Assembly: GCF_900116005.1 (NCBI RefSeq)
Contig: NZ_FOYI01000001.1
Location: 1 to 64,000, forward strand
Reading direction: 5' to 3'
Length of the DNA stretch: 64,000 nt
Source: Poseidonocella sedimentorum
GTDB lineage: Bacteria; Pseudomonadota; Alphaproteobacteria; Rhodobacterales; Rhodobacteraceae
In this document: one piece after another, positions 6,569 to 15,872 of the stretch
How positions within the stretch are numbered: position 1 is the first letter of the stretch
Layout: each line of letters starts with the position of its first letter
Made by a program: the position numbers and the translations under genes
The notes under the pieces: generated by a model
Seen by the model: only the letters and a program-made list of their open reading frames with translations
Told to the model about the DNA's origin: nothing
The model's database searches: none

Positions 6569-8713
6569 GTGAATTTGAGCAGCTATAACTTCGGCAGATC
6601 ATACCACAAGCCAGCCGACGATCTTGCTCAGGATTTCTACCTGCCTGCCCTAGAAGCGTCGGTTTCGTATGATCGTGCCGTTGGGTTCTTTTCGAGCACA
6701 ATCTTCATAATCGCTTGGAGCAGCCTTAAGGCTTTCGCGAAGAACGGCGGCAAGATGCGGCTTATTTGCTCCCCTATTCTATCCGAAGGTGACCATGAGG
6801 CACTGCGAGAGGGTTATTCAAGGAAACTTGAAGAAAGCACCAGCCAATCTTTGTGCCAGTCTTTTCAAGATCTACTGGATAACGACACCTTTCATAAACC
6901 CGCCGTCGTTTTGGCGTCGCTGGTCGCCGAAGGAATAATTGACTGTAAGATCGCTTGGATAGGAAAAGATCTGTCAGGCCGACCTAGGCGGCTTTTTCAC
7001 GACAAGCTCGGGATACTGACCGATAAAGTGGGGAACAAAATTGCTTTCAAGGGGTCAATGAATGAAACCTGGCCTGCTCTTTCTCAAGACGGCAACCTCG
7101 AATCTGTAGACGTCTTTGCTTCTTGGCGCGACGAGGGAGAGCAAGCGAGAGTGTCGGATGAAGCAAACTACTTTGATCAACTCTGGGACAATGCCTATCC
7201 CGGAGTAGAAGTGCATCCTTTTCCAGAAACAGCTAGAAACAAGATCATCTCGTCTGCAGAGGCAGGACACTGGCCCGAGCTTGTGGATGAAATTTGCCTT
7301 GAACTAGAAGAGGCTGCTCGTTGGTCACCAGACGCATCTCGGATGGGTGGCAGGAAGCCGCGCCCGCATCAAATTCAAGCCCTAGATGAATGGGAGCGAC
7401 AAGGTAGGCGCGGTGTGTTCAAGCATGCGACAGGCTCAGGCAAAACCTTCACCGCCCTTTGTGCCATTGGTGACGCGCTTAGTCGCAACGAGGTGCCATT
7501 AATTCTAGTTCCCGGAGAGCTATTGTTGGATCAATGGCTCGAGGAGATCAAAGGAACTTTCGAAGGCTCCAATCTGGCGATAATGGTTTGCGGTGGAGGG
7601 CACAATAAGTGGAGAAAGAACAATAACTTAAGAAGATGGACTAGGTCCAACCACACTACGCCGAGGGCAGTCCTTTCCACCATTCAGACCGCTTCTGGTA
7701 GCGAATTTCTTTCCCAGATTTCTCAGGGAGAGCACATTTTCCTAGTAGCCGATGAAGTCCACAGGCTAGGCGCAACAAAGGCTCAGAACATTCTCACAAC
7801 CGTCGTTGGGCCGAGATTAGGGCTCAGCGCAACACCAGAACGGGCTGGGGACCCGACTGGGACGAAAGCAATTTTTGACTACTTTGGACCAATTGTGCCC
7901 CCAGTCTTTGGTCTAAAGGAGGCAATAGCCGCTAAAGCCTTAACCCCCTACTTCTACAACGTTCATACGGTCCGCCTTACATCCGATGAAGGGGATCAAT
8001 GGAGAAGCTATTCAAAGAGAATTCAACGTGTTTATGCGCGGATTCTATCGGGCGGTGATGAGGAGGGGGTCAACCTTTCTCGACAACTGCAAAATCTCCT
8101 CATTCAGCGAGCGCGAATCGTAAAATCCGCAGAAGGTAAGACGGAACTTGCAGCGCAAGTCCTGAAAGAGAATTTCTCAGATGGACAGCGTTGGATTGTT
8201 TATTGCGACGACCAGTCTCAAATGCATGAAGTGACATCTTCTGCGAAATCCGGCGGACTAAAGAGTGTTTTTGAATATCACTCGGAGATGGAAGGAGACA
8301 AACAAGAGACGCTGAAGTTCTTCTCCGAGAGGGGCGGGATAGTGGTTTCCATTCGCTGCTTAGATGAGGGCGTGGATATACCTTCTGTGACGCATGCACT
8401 CATTCTTGCTTCCTCTAAGAACCCGCGCGAGTTCGTCCAGCGGCGGGGACGCGTTCTCCGTCGGCACGCGCAGAAAAACTTCGCACATCTTCATGATGTC
8501 TTAGTCTTGCCCGAAACGGACGACGAGGACCAACCAGAGGTCTCTTTTCTCAAGGGAGAGCTTGCACGAGCAATCGAATTTGGCTCGAATGCTCAAAATC
8601 CTGCCGCAGTGTTCGACTTGAAGCGTATTGCTGCTCAAGCAGGTGTTGCTTGGGAGGACCTAACAACGGTTGGGTTTGAAGATGATGAGGAGGAGGCAGA
8701 GGCCTCCGAATGA
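6569..8713 (+). CDS. PLD-like / superfamily 2 helicase fusion
   Basis: 714 aa from GTG 6569, two nt after the previous stop, with GGAGAAGAG upstream. An earlier TTG (6518) would overlap the preceding gene and is less likely. The first about 220 residues resemble a phospholipase-D-type nuclease domain (RAVGFFSS, FHDKLGIL with an H-x-K pair, FKGSMNETW). A full SF2 helicase follows: motif I ATGSGKT (about 287-293), DEVH (395-398), SATP (420-423), motif VI QRRGRVLRR (about 624-632). This architecture is typical of restriction and phage-defence helicases. It likely translocates on DNA and delivers the nuclease. Confidence 0.85.
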   Translation: MNLSSYNFGRSYHKPADDLAQDFYLPALEASVSYDRAVGFFSSTIFIIAWSSLKAFAKNGGKMRLICSPILSEGDHEALREGYSRKLEESTSQSLCQSFQDLLDNDTFHKPAVVLASLVAEGIIDCKIAWIGKDLSGRPRRLFHDKLGILTDKVGNKIAFKGSMNETWPALSQDGNLESVDVFASWRDEGEQARVSDEANYFDQLWDNAYPGVEVHPFPETARNKIISSAEAGHWPELVDEICLELEEAARWSPDASRMGGRKPRPHQIQALDEWERQGRRGVFKHATGSGKTFTALCAIGDALSRNEVPLILVPGELLLDQWLEEIKGTFEGSNLAIMVCGGGHNKWRKNNNLRRWTRSNHTTPRAVLSTIQTASGSEFLSQISQGEHIFLVADEVHRLGATKAQNILTTVVGPRLGLSATPERAGDPTGTKAIFDYFGPIVPPVFGLKEAIAAKALTPYFYNVHTVRLTSDEGDQWRSYSKRIQRVYARILSGGDEEGVNLSRQLQNLLIQRARIVKSAEGKTELAAQVLKENFSDGQRWIVYCDDQSQMHEVTSSAKSGGLKSVFEYHSEMEGDKQETLKFFSERGGIVVSIRCLDEGVDIPSVTHALILASSKNPREFVQRRGRVLRRHAQKNFAHLHDVLVLPETDDEDQPEVSFLKGELARAIEFGSNAQNPAAVFDLKRIAAQAGVAWEDLTTVGFEDDEEEAEASE

Positions 8714-8737
8714 ACGAGATAGATAAAGAGGCGAAAC

Positions 8738-8932
8738 GTGACCCAGTCTTCTAGCCATCGAAATGAAGCAACCCTGACAGACACGGTCGAACGCATCAGG
8801 TCCGAGAAGTATCCTAATCTAGACCGGACGCTGGTTTTGGAATTCCTCAGTTTACATGCCCATGACCTACCAGACAGCCTTCCTGCGAAAATCGATGAGC
8901 TTGTTGCTGCTTACGCTAAAGGGGTCAATTGA
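8738..8932 (+). CDS. 64-aa operon protein, function unknown
   Basis: It starts at GTG 8738, with AAAGAGG in front. It is predicted helical and acidic (TDTVERIRSEKYPNLDRTLV, then LVAAYAKGVN). The stop TGA at 8930-8932 shares one base with the ATG of the ATPase, so the two are translationally coupled. It could be a small subunit or partner of the SMC-like ATPase. I recognise no family. Confidence 0.65.
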   Translation: MTQSSSHRNEATLTDTVERIRSEKYPNLDRTLVLEFLSLHAHDLPDSLPAKIDELVAAYAKGVN

Positions 8933-10884
8933 TGCTTGCTATTGAGTCCCTTACTCTCAAGAACTTCGGTGCCTTCAAGGGCGAGCAGCGGATCAATTTT
9001 CCGAAGGCACCCGGAATTCTCGTCTTTTACGGCGAAAATATGCGAGGAAAAACTACTCTACTCAACGCAATCCGCTTTGCATTGTTTGGAAAAGTTGTAG
9101 GACGAGGGCGACGCCCCGTTCCATTTCATGCTTTGGTCAATCTAGAAGCGCGAGCCGCAGGCGAAAATGAGTTTGAAGTGCAACTTGAGCTTAGATACGC
9201 AGGGACACATTATCGACTTACTCGAACTGGCGTGCCTAAGGCCATGGCTTTAGACGAGCAGGACGAGGTTGAATACACAGCGCAATACTACTTAGAAAGG
9301 GGAGGCCACATATTGCCTCCCGAAGAAGCCAGGCGGGAACTAGGGAAGATCTTGCCCGAGCAGATTTCGCGGTTCTTCCTGTTTGATGGCGAACTGCTGC
9401 AAGAATACGAAGACCTACTTCATCAAGATACTGATACCGGGGAAAAAATCAGCCAAGCGATTGAGCGAATTCTCGGCTTGCCAATACTTACAGGTTCTCG
9501 TCAGAGCGCCAAAGAGGCTCTTGAGCGAGCTGAACGTGCCGTGGCGAAGGCTGCCCAGAACGACAAACAGACAGCTGAATTTGGTTCGGAATTAGTGCGT
9601 TTGAATGAGGAAAAAGCAGAATACAACTCGGATATACTTCGTCAAAAGGAGGATCTCGAGGAACTTAAAGCGCAACAACTGGAAGTTGAAGAGGGGATGC
9701 GCCGTAATGCGCGAATGGACTCTCTGATGAAAGATCGTGATAGGATCAAAGGGGAAATTGCCCGATTGGAGGATCAAAAAAGGGAAGCGATTGAAGATTT
9801 GCAGAAGGCTATGGCTACGGGGTGGTCTTCTCTTATCCATGAACGGTTGGCCACACTCGCCGACCAGCTTCGATCTCGTGAAACTGATTTCCAGGCAGTT
9901 GTTACCCGTTCAAAAGTCCTTAACGATCTTGCTAGTGGAGCTTCTGATAACTGCCCAACATGCATGCAGGAAATTGGCCCCAAGGCGTTGGAAGCGCTTA
10001 AGAAACAACTGGTTGGACATGACGCCGAAACTGGTGACATATCCGAGGAGCTTTCCAACGTGCGTCAACGTCTTCATGCAATCAACAAACAATTGAAAGT
10101 GTCGAGCCCGCAGATCTTGGAATTGCTTTGGCAAAAGTATGACGGCTTGGAAGATCAACTCTATGAACAGTCTATAGAACTTGATGATGTCGTATCTAAG
10201 ATTACAAGCGATGCGGAGTCCGAAATTCGAGATTTGATAAGAAAGTATGAATCTACAGTTGGAGAGATTACCGCACTCAAGGGCGGAATAGAGGCAACTC
10301 AGGACAAGCTGGCTGAGAACGAAAGCTATAGACAAAAACTTCAATTAAAACTCGAGAAGATCTCTGGTGGCGGTATAACCGATGAACAACGCCGACGGGA
10401 TATTTCGCGCGATTTATATGATCTTTTCTGTGAGTCTGTTGATACTTACAGAAATGAATTGCGACAGTGCGTAGAAGACGATGCCAGCGAGTTCTTTAGA
10501 CAAATGACCACGGAGCCAGACTATGCTGGCCTGCGTATCAACGACACCTACGGCTTAACCATCATGCACAAAGATGGAAGTCCTATCCCGGTTCGTTCAG
10601 CCGGGGCTGAGCATGTAGTTGCTATGTCCTTGGTCGCAGCACTTCAAAACAACGCACCTCTAAGAGGTCCAATTTTCATCGACTCGCCATTTGGACGCTT
10701 GGACGCTGGTCACCGGCAAAATGTGCTGAAAACACTTCCAGAAATGGCGGACCAAGTTGTGTTATTGGTTTACGAAGGCGAGATGCCTCCCGAAAATGCA
10801 CGTGAGACACTAAAGCAAAGATTGATTGCGGAGTGGAAACTCGTGCGAAAGTCAGCCCGCCATACTGTTCTTGAGAGCCAATAG
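8932..10884 (+). CDS. SMC/Rad50-like ATPase (DndD-like) with CxxC hook
   Basis: 650 aa from ATG 8932 (TGATG overlap). The N-terminal Walker A is GENMRGKTT (about 34-42). Two long coiled-coil arms flank a CPTC motif at 341-344, a Rad50-style zinc hook. The C-terminal half has a signature-like region (RSAGAEHVVAMSLVAAL) and Walker B IFIDSPFGRLDAG. The size and layout match DndD of phosphorothioation systems, but no dndA-C are nearby, and similar ATPases occur in other defence operons. It probably dimerises through the hook and senses or clamps DNA for the helicase/nuclease. Confidence 0.85.
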   Translation: MLAIESLTLKNFGAFKGEQRINFPKAPGILVFYGENMRGKTTLLNAIRFALFGKVVGRGRRPVPFHALVNLEARAAGENEFEVQLELRYAGTHYRLTRTGVPKAMALDEQDEVEYTAQYYLERGGHILPPEEARRELGKILPEQISRFFLFDGELLQEYEDLLHQDTDTGEKISQAIERILGLPILTGSRQSAKEALERAERAVAKAAQNDKQTAEFGSELVRLNEEKAEYNSDILRQKEDLEELKAQQLEVEEGMRRNARMDSLMKDRDRIKGEIARLEDQKREAIEDLQKAMATGWSSLIHERLATLADQLRSRETDFQAVVTRSKVLNDLASGASDNCPTCMQEIGPKALEALKKQLVGHDAETGDISEELSNVRQRLHAINKQLKVSSPQILELLWQKYDGLEDQLYEQSIELDDVVSKITSDAESEIRDLIRKYESTVGEITALKGGIEATQDKLAENESYRQKLQLKLEKISGGGITDEQRRRDISRDLYDLFCESVDTYRNELRQCVEDDASEFFRQMTTEPDYAGLRINDTYGLTIMHKDGSPIPVRSAGAEHVVAMSLVAALQNNAPLRGPIFIDSPFGRLDAGHRQNVLKTLPEMADQVVLLVYEGEMPPENARETLKQRLIAEWKLVRKSARHTVLESQ

Positions 10885-10894
10885 GTAAGTCGTC

Positions 10895-11269
10895 ATGCAA
10901 GAGCCAAAAGCAGACAAGAAGACTATCGGAGTAGCCCCTTCCAATGAGACCATTCTGAACGCATTGGCAGAATCAGGGCATTTTCAAACGGACGCAGACG
11001 CTGCCAAGTTTGCAATGGCATATGCAGTTGACTGTGAAGTCGGTCGCGGCGTGGCCGAAGGTTCAAACACCAAGTGGAATGTTGGGACTTTTGATGACTC
11101 AGATCGCACGATTCGCGCCTTCGTTGAAGCCATGTATCCAGATGAGCAAAACCCGTATCGACAGGTCGAATACTTGATCAACGAAGGACTTAATCTCCTG
11201 AAGCAAAAGTATGCGGATGGCGCCGTGCCAGATGTTGCCGAATTGATTTACTCCAAATCTGGAGACTAG
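10895..11269 (+). CDS. 124-aa operon protein, function unknown
   Basis: It starts at ATG 10895, 10 nt after the ATPase stop, and is the last gene of the operon. It is acidic and helical, with FAMAYAVDCEVGRG, TKWNVGTFDDSDRTIRAFVE and a C-terminal EYLINEGLNLLKQKY segment. I recognise no named family; its position at the end of a defence operon suggests a small subunit. It is about the size of DndE, but I see no clear similarity to that protein. Confidence 0.75.
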   Translation: MQEPKADKKTIGVAPSNETILNALAESGHFQTDADAAKFAMAYAVDCEVGRGVAEGSNTKWNVGTFDDSDRTIRAFVEAMYPDEQNPYRQVEYLINEGLNLLKQKYADGAVPDVAELIYSKSGD

Positions 11270-11575
11270 CTTGCAAGGTTCTTGGGCTCTGCGTCCGCTG
11301 CCGTGTCAGAGACCCGTATTGATGGCCCATTTCTGGAACTCGATCAGACTAGCTTCGCGCCCGCCATATACACTTTCGGCGATGACCTGACTAGCGTGCC
11401 TAAGGAAGCCTTGACGGACCTCTGGAGGTGCCCCGCCTCCCGCAGCTTGTCGTTAACACGATGTCGGAGTCCATGGACTGAAAGTCCTTAGCTCCTTTGT
11501 GAGTTTCGTTCAGTTGCGCAGGGAAAAACAGGGCGAGCCTTTTGTGCTCTGTCGCTTGGTTGCCTTCCGAACATC
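11270..11575. other. 306-bp stretch between the operon and the integrase
   Basis: The region separates the convergent 124-aa gene and integrase gene. Short open frames are present but none has a convincing ribosome site or recognisable sequence. No strong terminator is seen. Confidence 0.4.
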
Positions 11576-13093
11576 TCAAGGCACTTGAATGCGCGGAAGC
11601 TTGCAAATTTCGCGGTATAACGTTTCGACCGGATATTCACCGTAGTCTTCCCCAGCGGTGCGACCGGCATGGCCTTGGATGGCTCCGAGGTATTCTGGGG
11701 CGATATCCGAATTACGGCCTACTGTCTTAAACCTGTGTCGCCACGCATGGTTTGGCTGGATGCGCTCATCGGTGATTCCGGCGCTATCCCTCACCCAGAC
11801 GGCGATCTTGTCTCTCGCGTTGCCTGAGCGTTTTGCTGCCTCTGCCGGGGTTGATGATGGCCCAGAGTGGAACAGATATCCGCTCTTCGCGTCACTGATG
11901 AAGTCCAGAAGGCCAATCTTTTGTAAGTGAGGATGGACCGGAACGTTCCTATACATACCCGCCTTTACGCTTCCGGCTTCCGGCGTGATTGTAAATTGCG
12001 GAATGCCGTCTACAACGGTCAGGTCTTCCTTACGCAGTTGCGTTATTTCGCCCGCTCTCGCTCCTGTGTAGGCGCATATCCAAGGCACCCAACGGCATGC
12101 CAGCTTGTTATGATGCGCCATGTTCGATGGCTGCTCGAACACTTTGTTTGCGGCGGACAAGACGCGCTTTGCCTCTGCTTCGGTGAAGCCAGACGACCGT
12201 GATTTGACCTTCGGGGGAATTTTTACGCTGACGCTTTGCGCAGGGTCACTCTCTATCAGGAATTTAGAACGGGCCAGCCGGAACACGGTTTTGACCGCAG
12301 CCAGGTATTTTCCGCTGACCGTCTTGGGGGTGAGGCCCTGTTCGTGCCGCAGATGATCTGTCCATTCGGAGATTTCTCGCGGGGCGATGCGATCTACATC
12401 TTCATGCCCCAGGTAGTCTTTCAGGGCTTCCAGCTTCTGTCGGAAGTCCTTGACCGTGTTTTCGGATTTTCCGTTGGCAAGGTGATCTTTCTTCCACCTG
12501 TCGAACAGGTCTGAAAGTGTTGGCCCGGAAGATAGTTCTGAGGGATTCTTCTCGGGGGACCATTCTGGGAACCGATTGGCGTAGGGGTCACGTGAGAAGT
12601 CGCCCTGAGACCGCTTGTGCTGTTGTTCCGTCGCTTGTTCCCATGCGCGCTGGACTGCTTTCAGCAGGCGTGTTCGGCTCGACGGGTCCGTTGCAATACC
12701 TTCTTCGATAAGAAGTTCGTCGACCGTCGGGCCATACCATTGCTCGAGCGCCTCGTCGTTGTCGGCCGCCTGCGCATTCAAGCGGCTGACCTGCTCCCAG
12801 ACTGTAGGTTCACCGGGTTCAATGTCCAAGCTCGCCATGAGGCGCTGATAGACTTGACCTGCCAAGCCAACGATCTGCTTCAAGGGGAGCGGCTCAGGCA
12901 TCGCTCGTAGCGCGGCCCAGCGCTTTTGTATCGCCGCATACTCGACGGCAAACCGCTCTTTCGCTTCGGCAGGTTCGCGCGTCCTAAGCGATTTTGACAC
13001 CTCAGCACGACCGAATATCCCCACAAGGTCTGCGGGAACTCGCACGCGGATGTAGTAAATTCCGCTCTTCGGGTCTTTCACGGGACGGGGCAT
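11576..13093 (-). CDS. tyrosine integrase of the island
   Basis: 505 aa from ATG 13093 (sequence MPRPVKDPKSGIYYIRVRVP). It has the DUF6538-type N-terminus common in alphaproteobacterial integrases, a core-binding domain (TLSDLFDRWKKDHL), and a catalytic domain with R in YTGARAGEI (R346), HAWRHR (H449, R452), GH at 474-475 and the nucleophile among Y484/Y487 in EDYGEYP. All five active-site elements are present, so it is probably active. It reads away from tRNA-Thr, and its start is about 90 bp from the core site. Two repeats of the arm-type 9-mer lie immediately upstream of the start and could also control expression. Confidence 0.93.
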   Translation of the reverse strand: MPRPVKDPKSGIYYIRVRVPADLVGIFGRAEVSKSLRTREPAEAKERFAVEYAAIQKRWAALRAMPEPLPLKQIVGLAGQVYQRLMASLDIEPGEPTVWEQVSRLNAQAADNDEALEQWYGPTVDELLIEEGIATDPSSRTRLLKAVQRAWEQATEQQHKRSQGDFSRDPYANRFPEWSPEKNPSELSSGPTLSDLFDRWKKDHLANGKSENTVKDFRQKLEALKDYLGHEDVDRIAPREISEWTDHLRHEQGLTPKTVSGKYLAAVKTVFRLARSKFLIESDPAQSVSVKIPPKVKSRSSGFTEAEAKRVLSAANKVFEQPSNMAHHNKLACRWVPWICAYTGARAGEITQLRKEDLTVVDGIPQFTITPEAGSVKAGMYRNVPVHPHLQKIGLLDFISDAKSGYLFHSGPSSTPAEAAKRSGNARDKIAVWVRDSAGITDERIQPNHAWRHRFKTVGRNSDIAPEYLGAIQGHAGRTAGEDYGEYPVETLYREICKLPRIQVP

Positions 13094-13105
13094 GATTAAG
13101 GTCAC

Positions 13106-13127
13106 TGTGTAGGACTCCTGTGTAGGA
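13106..13127 (+). promoter_or_regulatory. putative integrase arm-type sites, right end
   Basis: TGTGTAGGA occurs at 13106-13114 and 13119-13127, with the same 13-bp period as the pair at 1127-1148, about 57 bp inside the right core repeat. The second copy is embedded in the palindrome GACTCCTGTGTAGGAGTC. They lie between the integrase ATG and attR. Confidence 0.6.
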
Positions 13128-13184
13128 GTCGATACATGGAATTCGCTGATTTCGCGCAAGTATCTGTGCTTTTTTGGGAAATCA

Positions 13185-13259
<75 letters not shown>

Positions 13260-13344
13260 GCCGTGGGCGGGTCTTTAAGAGCAAACGCAGCAGGGTGCAA
13301 GGGCAATCTGGACGGGGTCTGGCGGCTGGGTTAGAGAGAAGAAG

Positions 13345-13515
13345 ATGAGTGAAAAATCCGACAACAAACAGGGGACCGGGCCGGGTGCGAGCCGCGAGGA
13401 CAGGCTCAAGGCGGCGCTCAAGGCGAATCTGGCGCGGCGCAAGGCGCAGGCGCGCGGGCGCGCCGTGGCGGATCAGGACCCGGCGGAGAAAGATCCGCGC
13501 GAGGATAGAGGGTAG
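13345..13515 (+). CDS. small charged conserved protein upstream of murA
   Basis: 56 aa starting MSEKSDNKQGTG with AGAGAGAAG just before the ATG. It is mostly alternating charges (DRLKAALKANLARRKAQAR) and ends in an acidic tail. The stop lies six nt before murA, so the two are probably cotranscribed. I know similar small proteins at this position in Rhodobacterales but not their function. The composition suggests a disordered or nucleic-acid-contacting protein. Confidence 0.7.
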   Translation: MSEKSDNKQGTGPGASREDRLKAALKANLARRKAQARGRAVADQDPAEKDPREDRG

Positions 13516-13521
13516 CAGGGT

Positions 13522-14790
13522 ATGGATTCGATTCTGGTGACAGGCAATGGCGCGCTTTCGGGGCAAATCCCGATTGCGGGGGCCAAGAATACCTGTCTCA
13601 AGCTTATGTGCGCGGCGCTTCTCACCGAGGAGCCGTTGACGCTGACCAATGTGCCGCGTCTGTCGGATGTGAAGACGCTCTCGGAGCTGCTCGAAAGCCT
13701 TGGCTGCGAGGTGGCACTGGTTCAGGGTGGGCAGGCGATGATGCTGAGCGCCGCCAAGATCGACAACCTCACGGCGCATTACGATATCGTGCGCAAGCTG
13801 CGCGCCTCCTTCAACGTGCTCGGGCCGATGATCGGGCGGTTTGGTGAGGCTGTTGTTTCGCTTCCTGGGGGCTGCGCGATCGGGGCGCGCAAGGTGGATC
13901 TTCACCTCAGCGCGCTCGAGGCGCTCGGAGCCGAGATCGAGCTTAAGGAAGGCTATGTTCACGCCCACGCCCGCAATGGGCTGAAGGGGACGGAGATCGA
14001 GTTTCCCTTCGTCTCGGTCGGGGCCACGGAGAACGCGCTCTGCGCGGCGGTGCTCGCCAAGGGGACGACGGTTCTGAAGAACGTGGCGCAGGAGCCCGAT
14101 GCGGTGGCTCTGGCGCATTGTCTGATGGCGATGGGCGCCGATATCGAAGGCGCGGGCACGTCCCAGATGGTGATCCGCGGCGTTGATCGGCTGCACGGCA
14201 CGACCCACCGCGTCATCGCCGACCGGATCGAACTCGGGACCTACATGATCGCGCCAGCGATCGCGGGCGGGTCTGTCGAGCTTCTGGGCGGCGAGCGGTA
14301 TCTGGTGGCGGCGCTGGCCGACAAGATGGAAGAGGCCGGGATCGAGATCGCCGAAACGGCGACCGGCCTCAGCGTCACGCGCGGTAATGGGCCGGTCCGG
14401 GCGGTCGATGTGACCACCGCGCCGTTCCCGGGCTTTCCCACTGACCTGCAGGCGCAGATGATGGCGATGATGTGCACCGCCGAGGGCACGGCCGTGCTCG
14501 AAGAAACCATCTTCGAGAACCGGTTCATGCATGCGCCCGAGCTCATTCGGATGGGTGCGAAAATCGACGTGCACGGCGGCGTGGCCAAGGTCACCGGGGT
14601 GGACCGGCTCAAGGGTGCGCCGGTGATGGCCACCGATCTGCGCGCCTCTGTCTCGCTTATTCTGGCCGGTCTCGCGGCCGAGGGGGAAACCTTGGTCAGC
14701 CGGGTCTATCACCTCGACCGCGGCTATGAGCAGGTCGTGCGCAAATTCTCCGGCGTGGGCGCCAAGATCGAACGGATACACGACGCATGA
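13522..14790 (+). CDS. murA: UDP-N-acetylglucosamine 1-carboxyvinyltransferase
   Basis: 422 aa. It transfers enolpyruvate from PEP to UDP-GlcNAc, the first committed cytoplasmic step of peptidoglycan synthesis. K22/N23 ([10 protein letters not shown]) and the catalytic Cys118 in [12 protein letters not shown] are visible, so it should be fosfomycin-sensitive. Length and the two-domain inside-out barrel pattern are normal. It overlaps the next gene by ATGA. Confidence 0.97.
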   Translation: MDSILVTGNGALSGQIPIAGAKNTCLKLMCAALLTEEPLTLTNVPRLSDVKTLSELLESLGCEVALVQGGQAMMLSAAKIDNLTAHYDIVRKLRASFNVLGPMIGRFGEAVVSLPGGCAIGARKVDLHLSALEALGAEIELKEGYVHAHARNGLKGTEIEFPFVSVGATENALCAAVLAKGTTVLKNVAQEPDAVALAHCLMAMGADIEGAGTSQMVIRGVDRLHGTTHRVIADRIELGTYMIAPAIAGGSVELLGGERYLVAALADKMEEAGIEIAETATGLSVTRGNGPVRAVDVTTAPFPGFPTDLQAQMMAMMCTAEGTAVLEETIFENRFMHAPELIRMGAKIDVHGGVAKVTGVDRLKGAPVMATDLRASVSLILAGLAAEGETLVSRVYHLDRGYEQVVRKFSGVGAKIERIHDA

Positions 14791-15257
14791 GCAACGATGC
14801 CCGTTTCGAAGACGGCGGTGAGACGCCGATCAACCTCGGCGCGCTCGACGTGTCGGATCTCGAGATCCTGTCCAGTCTCGTGCAGGACGCCGTCTTCCCG
14901 ATTACCGAAATGCGCTGGCTCGTCCGCGAGCGGCAGCTGGCCTTTCTGATCAACCGGTTCCGCTGGGAGGATCCGCGCGGCGCGCGGGCCGCGCCGGAGC
15001 GGGTGCGATCGGTGCTGGTGATTTCCGAAGTCGAGCGGGTGTCGAGCCAGGGGGTCGACCGCAACGATCACGACACGATCCTGTCGCTGCTCTCCCTGAG
15101 CTTCGAAGCGGGTGAGGACGGGACCGGCGCGGTGCTGCTGACGCTGGCGGGCGATGGAGCGATCCGGGCGGAGGTCGAGGCGCTTGACGTGCGGCTGCGC
15201 GACGTGACTCGGCCCTACAGCGCGCCTTCGGGGAAGGCGCCGCACCACGAGGTGTGA
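14787..15257 (+). CDS. DUF2948 family protein
   Basis: 156 aa. It contains [22 protein letters not shown] and [10 protein letters not shown], the conserved core of DUF2948, a family of unknown function restricted largely to alphaproteobacteria and usually next to murA. It starts in an ATGA overlap with murA, so the two are translationally coupled. There is no signal peptide or membrane segment; it is predicted to be cytoplasmic. Confidence 0.88.
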   Translation: MSNDARFEDGGETPINLGALDVSDLEILSSLVQDAVFPITEMRWLVRERQLAFLINRFRWEDPRGARAAPERVRSVLVISEVERVSSQGVDRNDHDTILSLLSLSFEAGEDGTGAVLLTLAGDGAIRAEVEALDVRLRDVTRPYSAPSGKAPHHEV

Positions 15258-15263
15258 GCCCGG

Positions 15264-15300
15264 TTGACGGCTGAAGTGACGCTGAATAGGGTCACTTCAG
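15264..15300 (+). promoter_or_regulatory. promoter-like region with a perfect 10-bp inverted repeat
   Basis: TTGACG (15264-15269) resembles a -35. CTGAAGTGAC (15271-15280) and GTCACTTCAG (15291-15300) form a perfect inverted repeat with a 10-nt spacer over the expected -10 position, 27 nt before the next ATG. It could be a repressor operator or a leader hairpin/terminator for the murA operon. Confidence 0.45.
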
Positions 15301-15326
15301 TTATTGACCTCAAAGGACTTGGCCTC

Positions 15327-15761
15327 ATGAAATTCCTTTACGCCCTCGGGCTGGCGCTCGCGCTGGCCGCTTCCCCTGCCACCGCTCAGGATGCCGAAAT
15401 CCCGGTCGGGAAGACTTGGGAGGGCGTGGGCGTGAGCTGGACGGGCGGCGGGCGGTTCTTTGTCCGGTGGACGGTCATGGAACAAGGCGGCAAGCTCAAG
15501 GTCTGCGGCGCCGCGACCGGGACGGGGACGGGGCGCTACGGCATGAAGTTCAACCGCGAACTCTTGCGGGTCAGCGAGGTTCAGCGGGACGGCAAGGCGA
15601 TCCTGCGCGATTTGCGCTTCATCAACCTGGTGTCGTCCAAAAATCTGATCAACGATCTCGCCGGCGTGCCCGCGACATGCAAAGTGACGAGCGCCGCCCC
15701 CAACGGGTCGAGCAACTATGCGATCATTTCCAAGACGAGCAAAATCCGGGTTCAGAAATAG
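15327..15761 (+). CDS. secreted hypothetical protein
   Basis: 144 aa from ATG 15327. An N-terminal signal peptide (MKFLYALGLALALAASPATA) with an AxA cleavage site is clear. The mature part begins QDAEIPVGKTWEG and has two cysteines that could form a disulphide. I recognise no named domain. The upstream inverted repeat suggests regulated expression. Confidence 0.75.
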   Translation: MKFLYALGLALALAASPATAQDAEIPVGKTWEGVGVSWTGGGRFFVRWTVMEQGGKLKVCGAATGTGTGRYGMKFNRELLRVSEVQRDGKAILRDLRFINLVSSKNLINDLAGVPATCKVTSAAPNGSSNYAIISKTSKIRVQK

Positions 15762-15872
15762 GCGGGACCGGGGCGAAGGGCAGGGGGCCTCAAGCCGCGT
15801 TCAATAGGGGGGCTTGAGCCCTGACCGCAAGCCGCGATATGTCGCCGGTGTACACAACCCGCCGGAAGCCCC

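Noticed and set aside
8932-11269. Dnd phosphorothioation system
   Set aside because: Only a DndD-like ATPase is present; the cysteine desulphurase and DndC-type genes are missing.
11282-11491. Plus-strand 69-codon frame between the operon and the integrase
   Set aside because: No ribosome site and no recognisable sequence.
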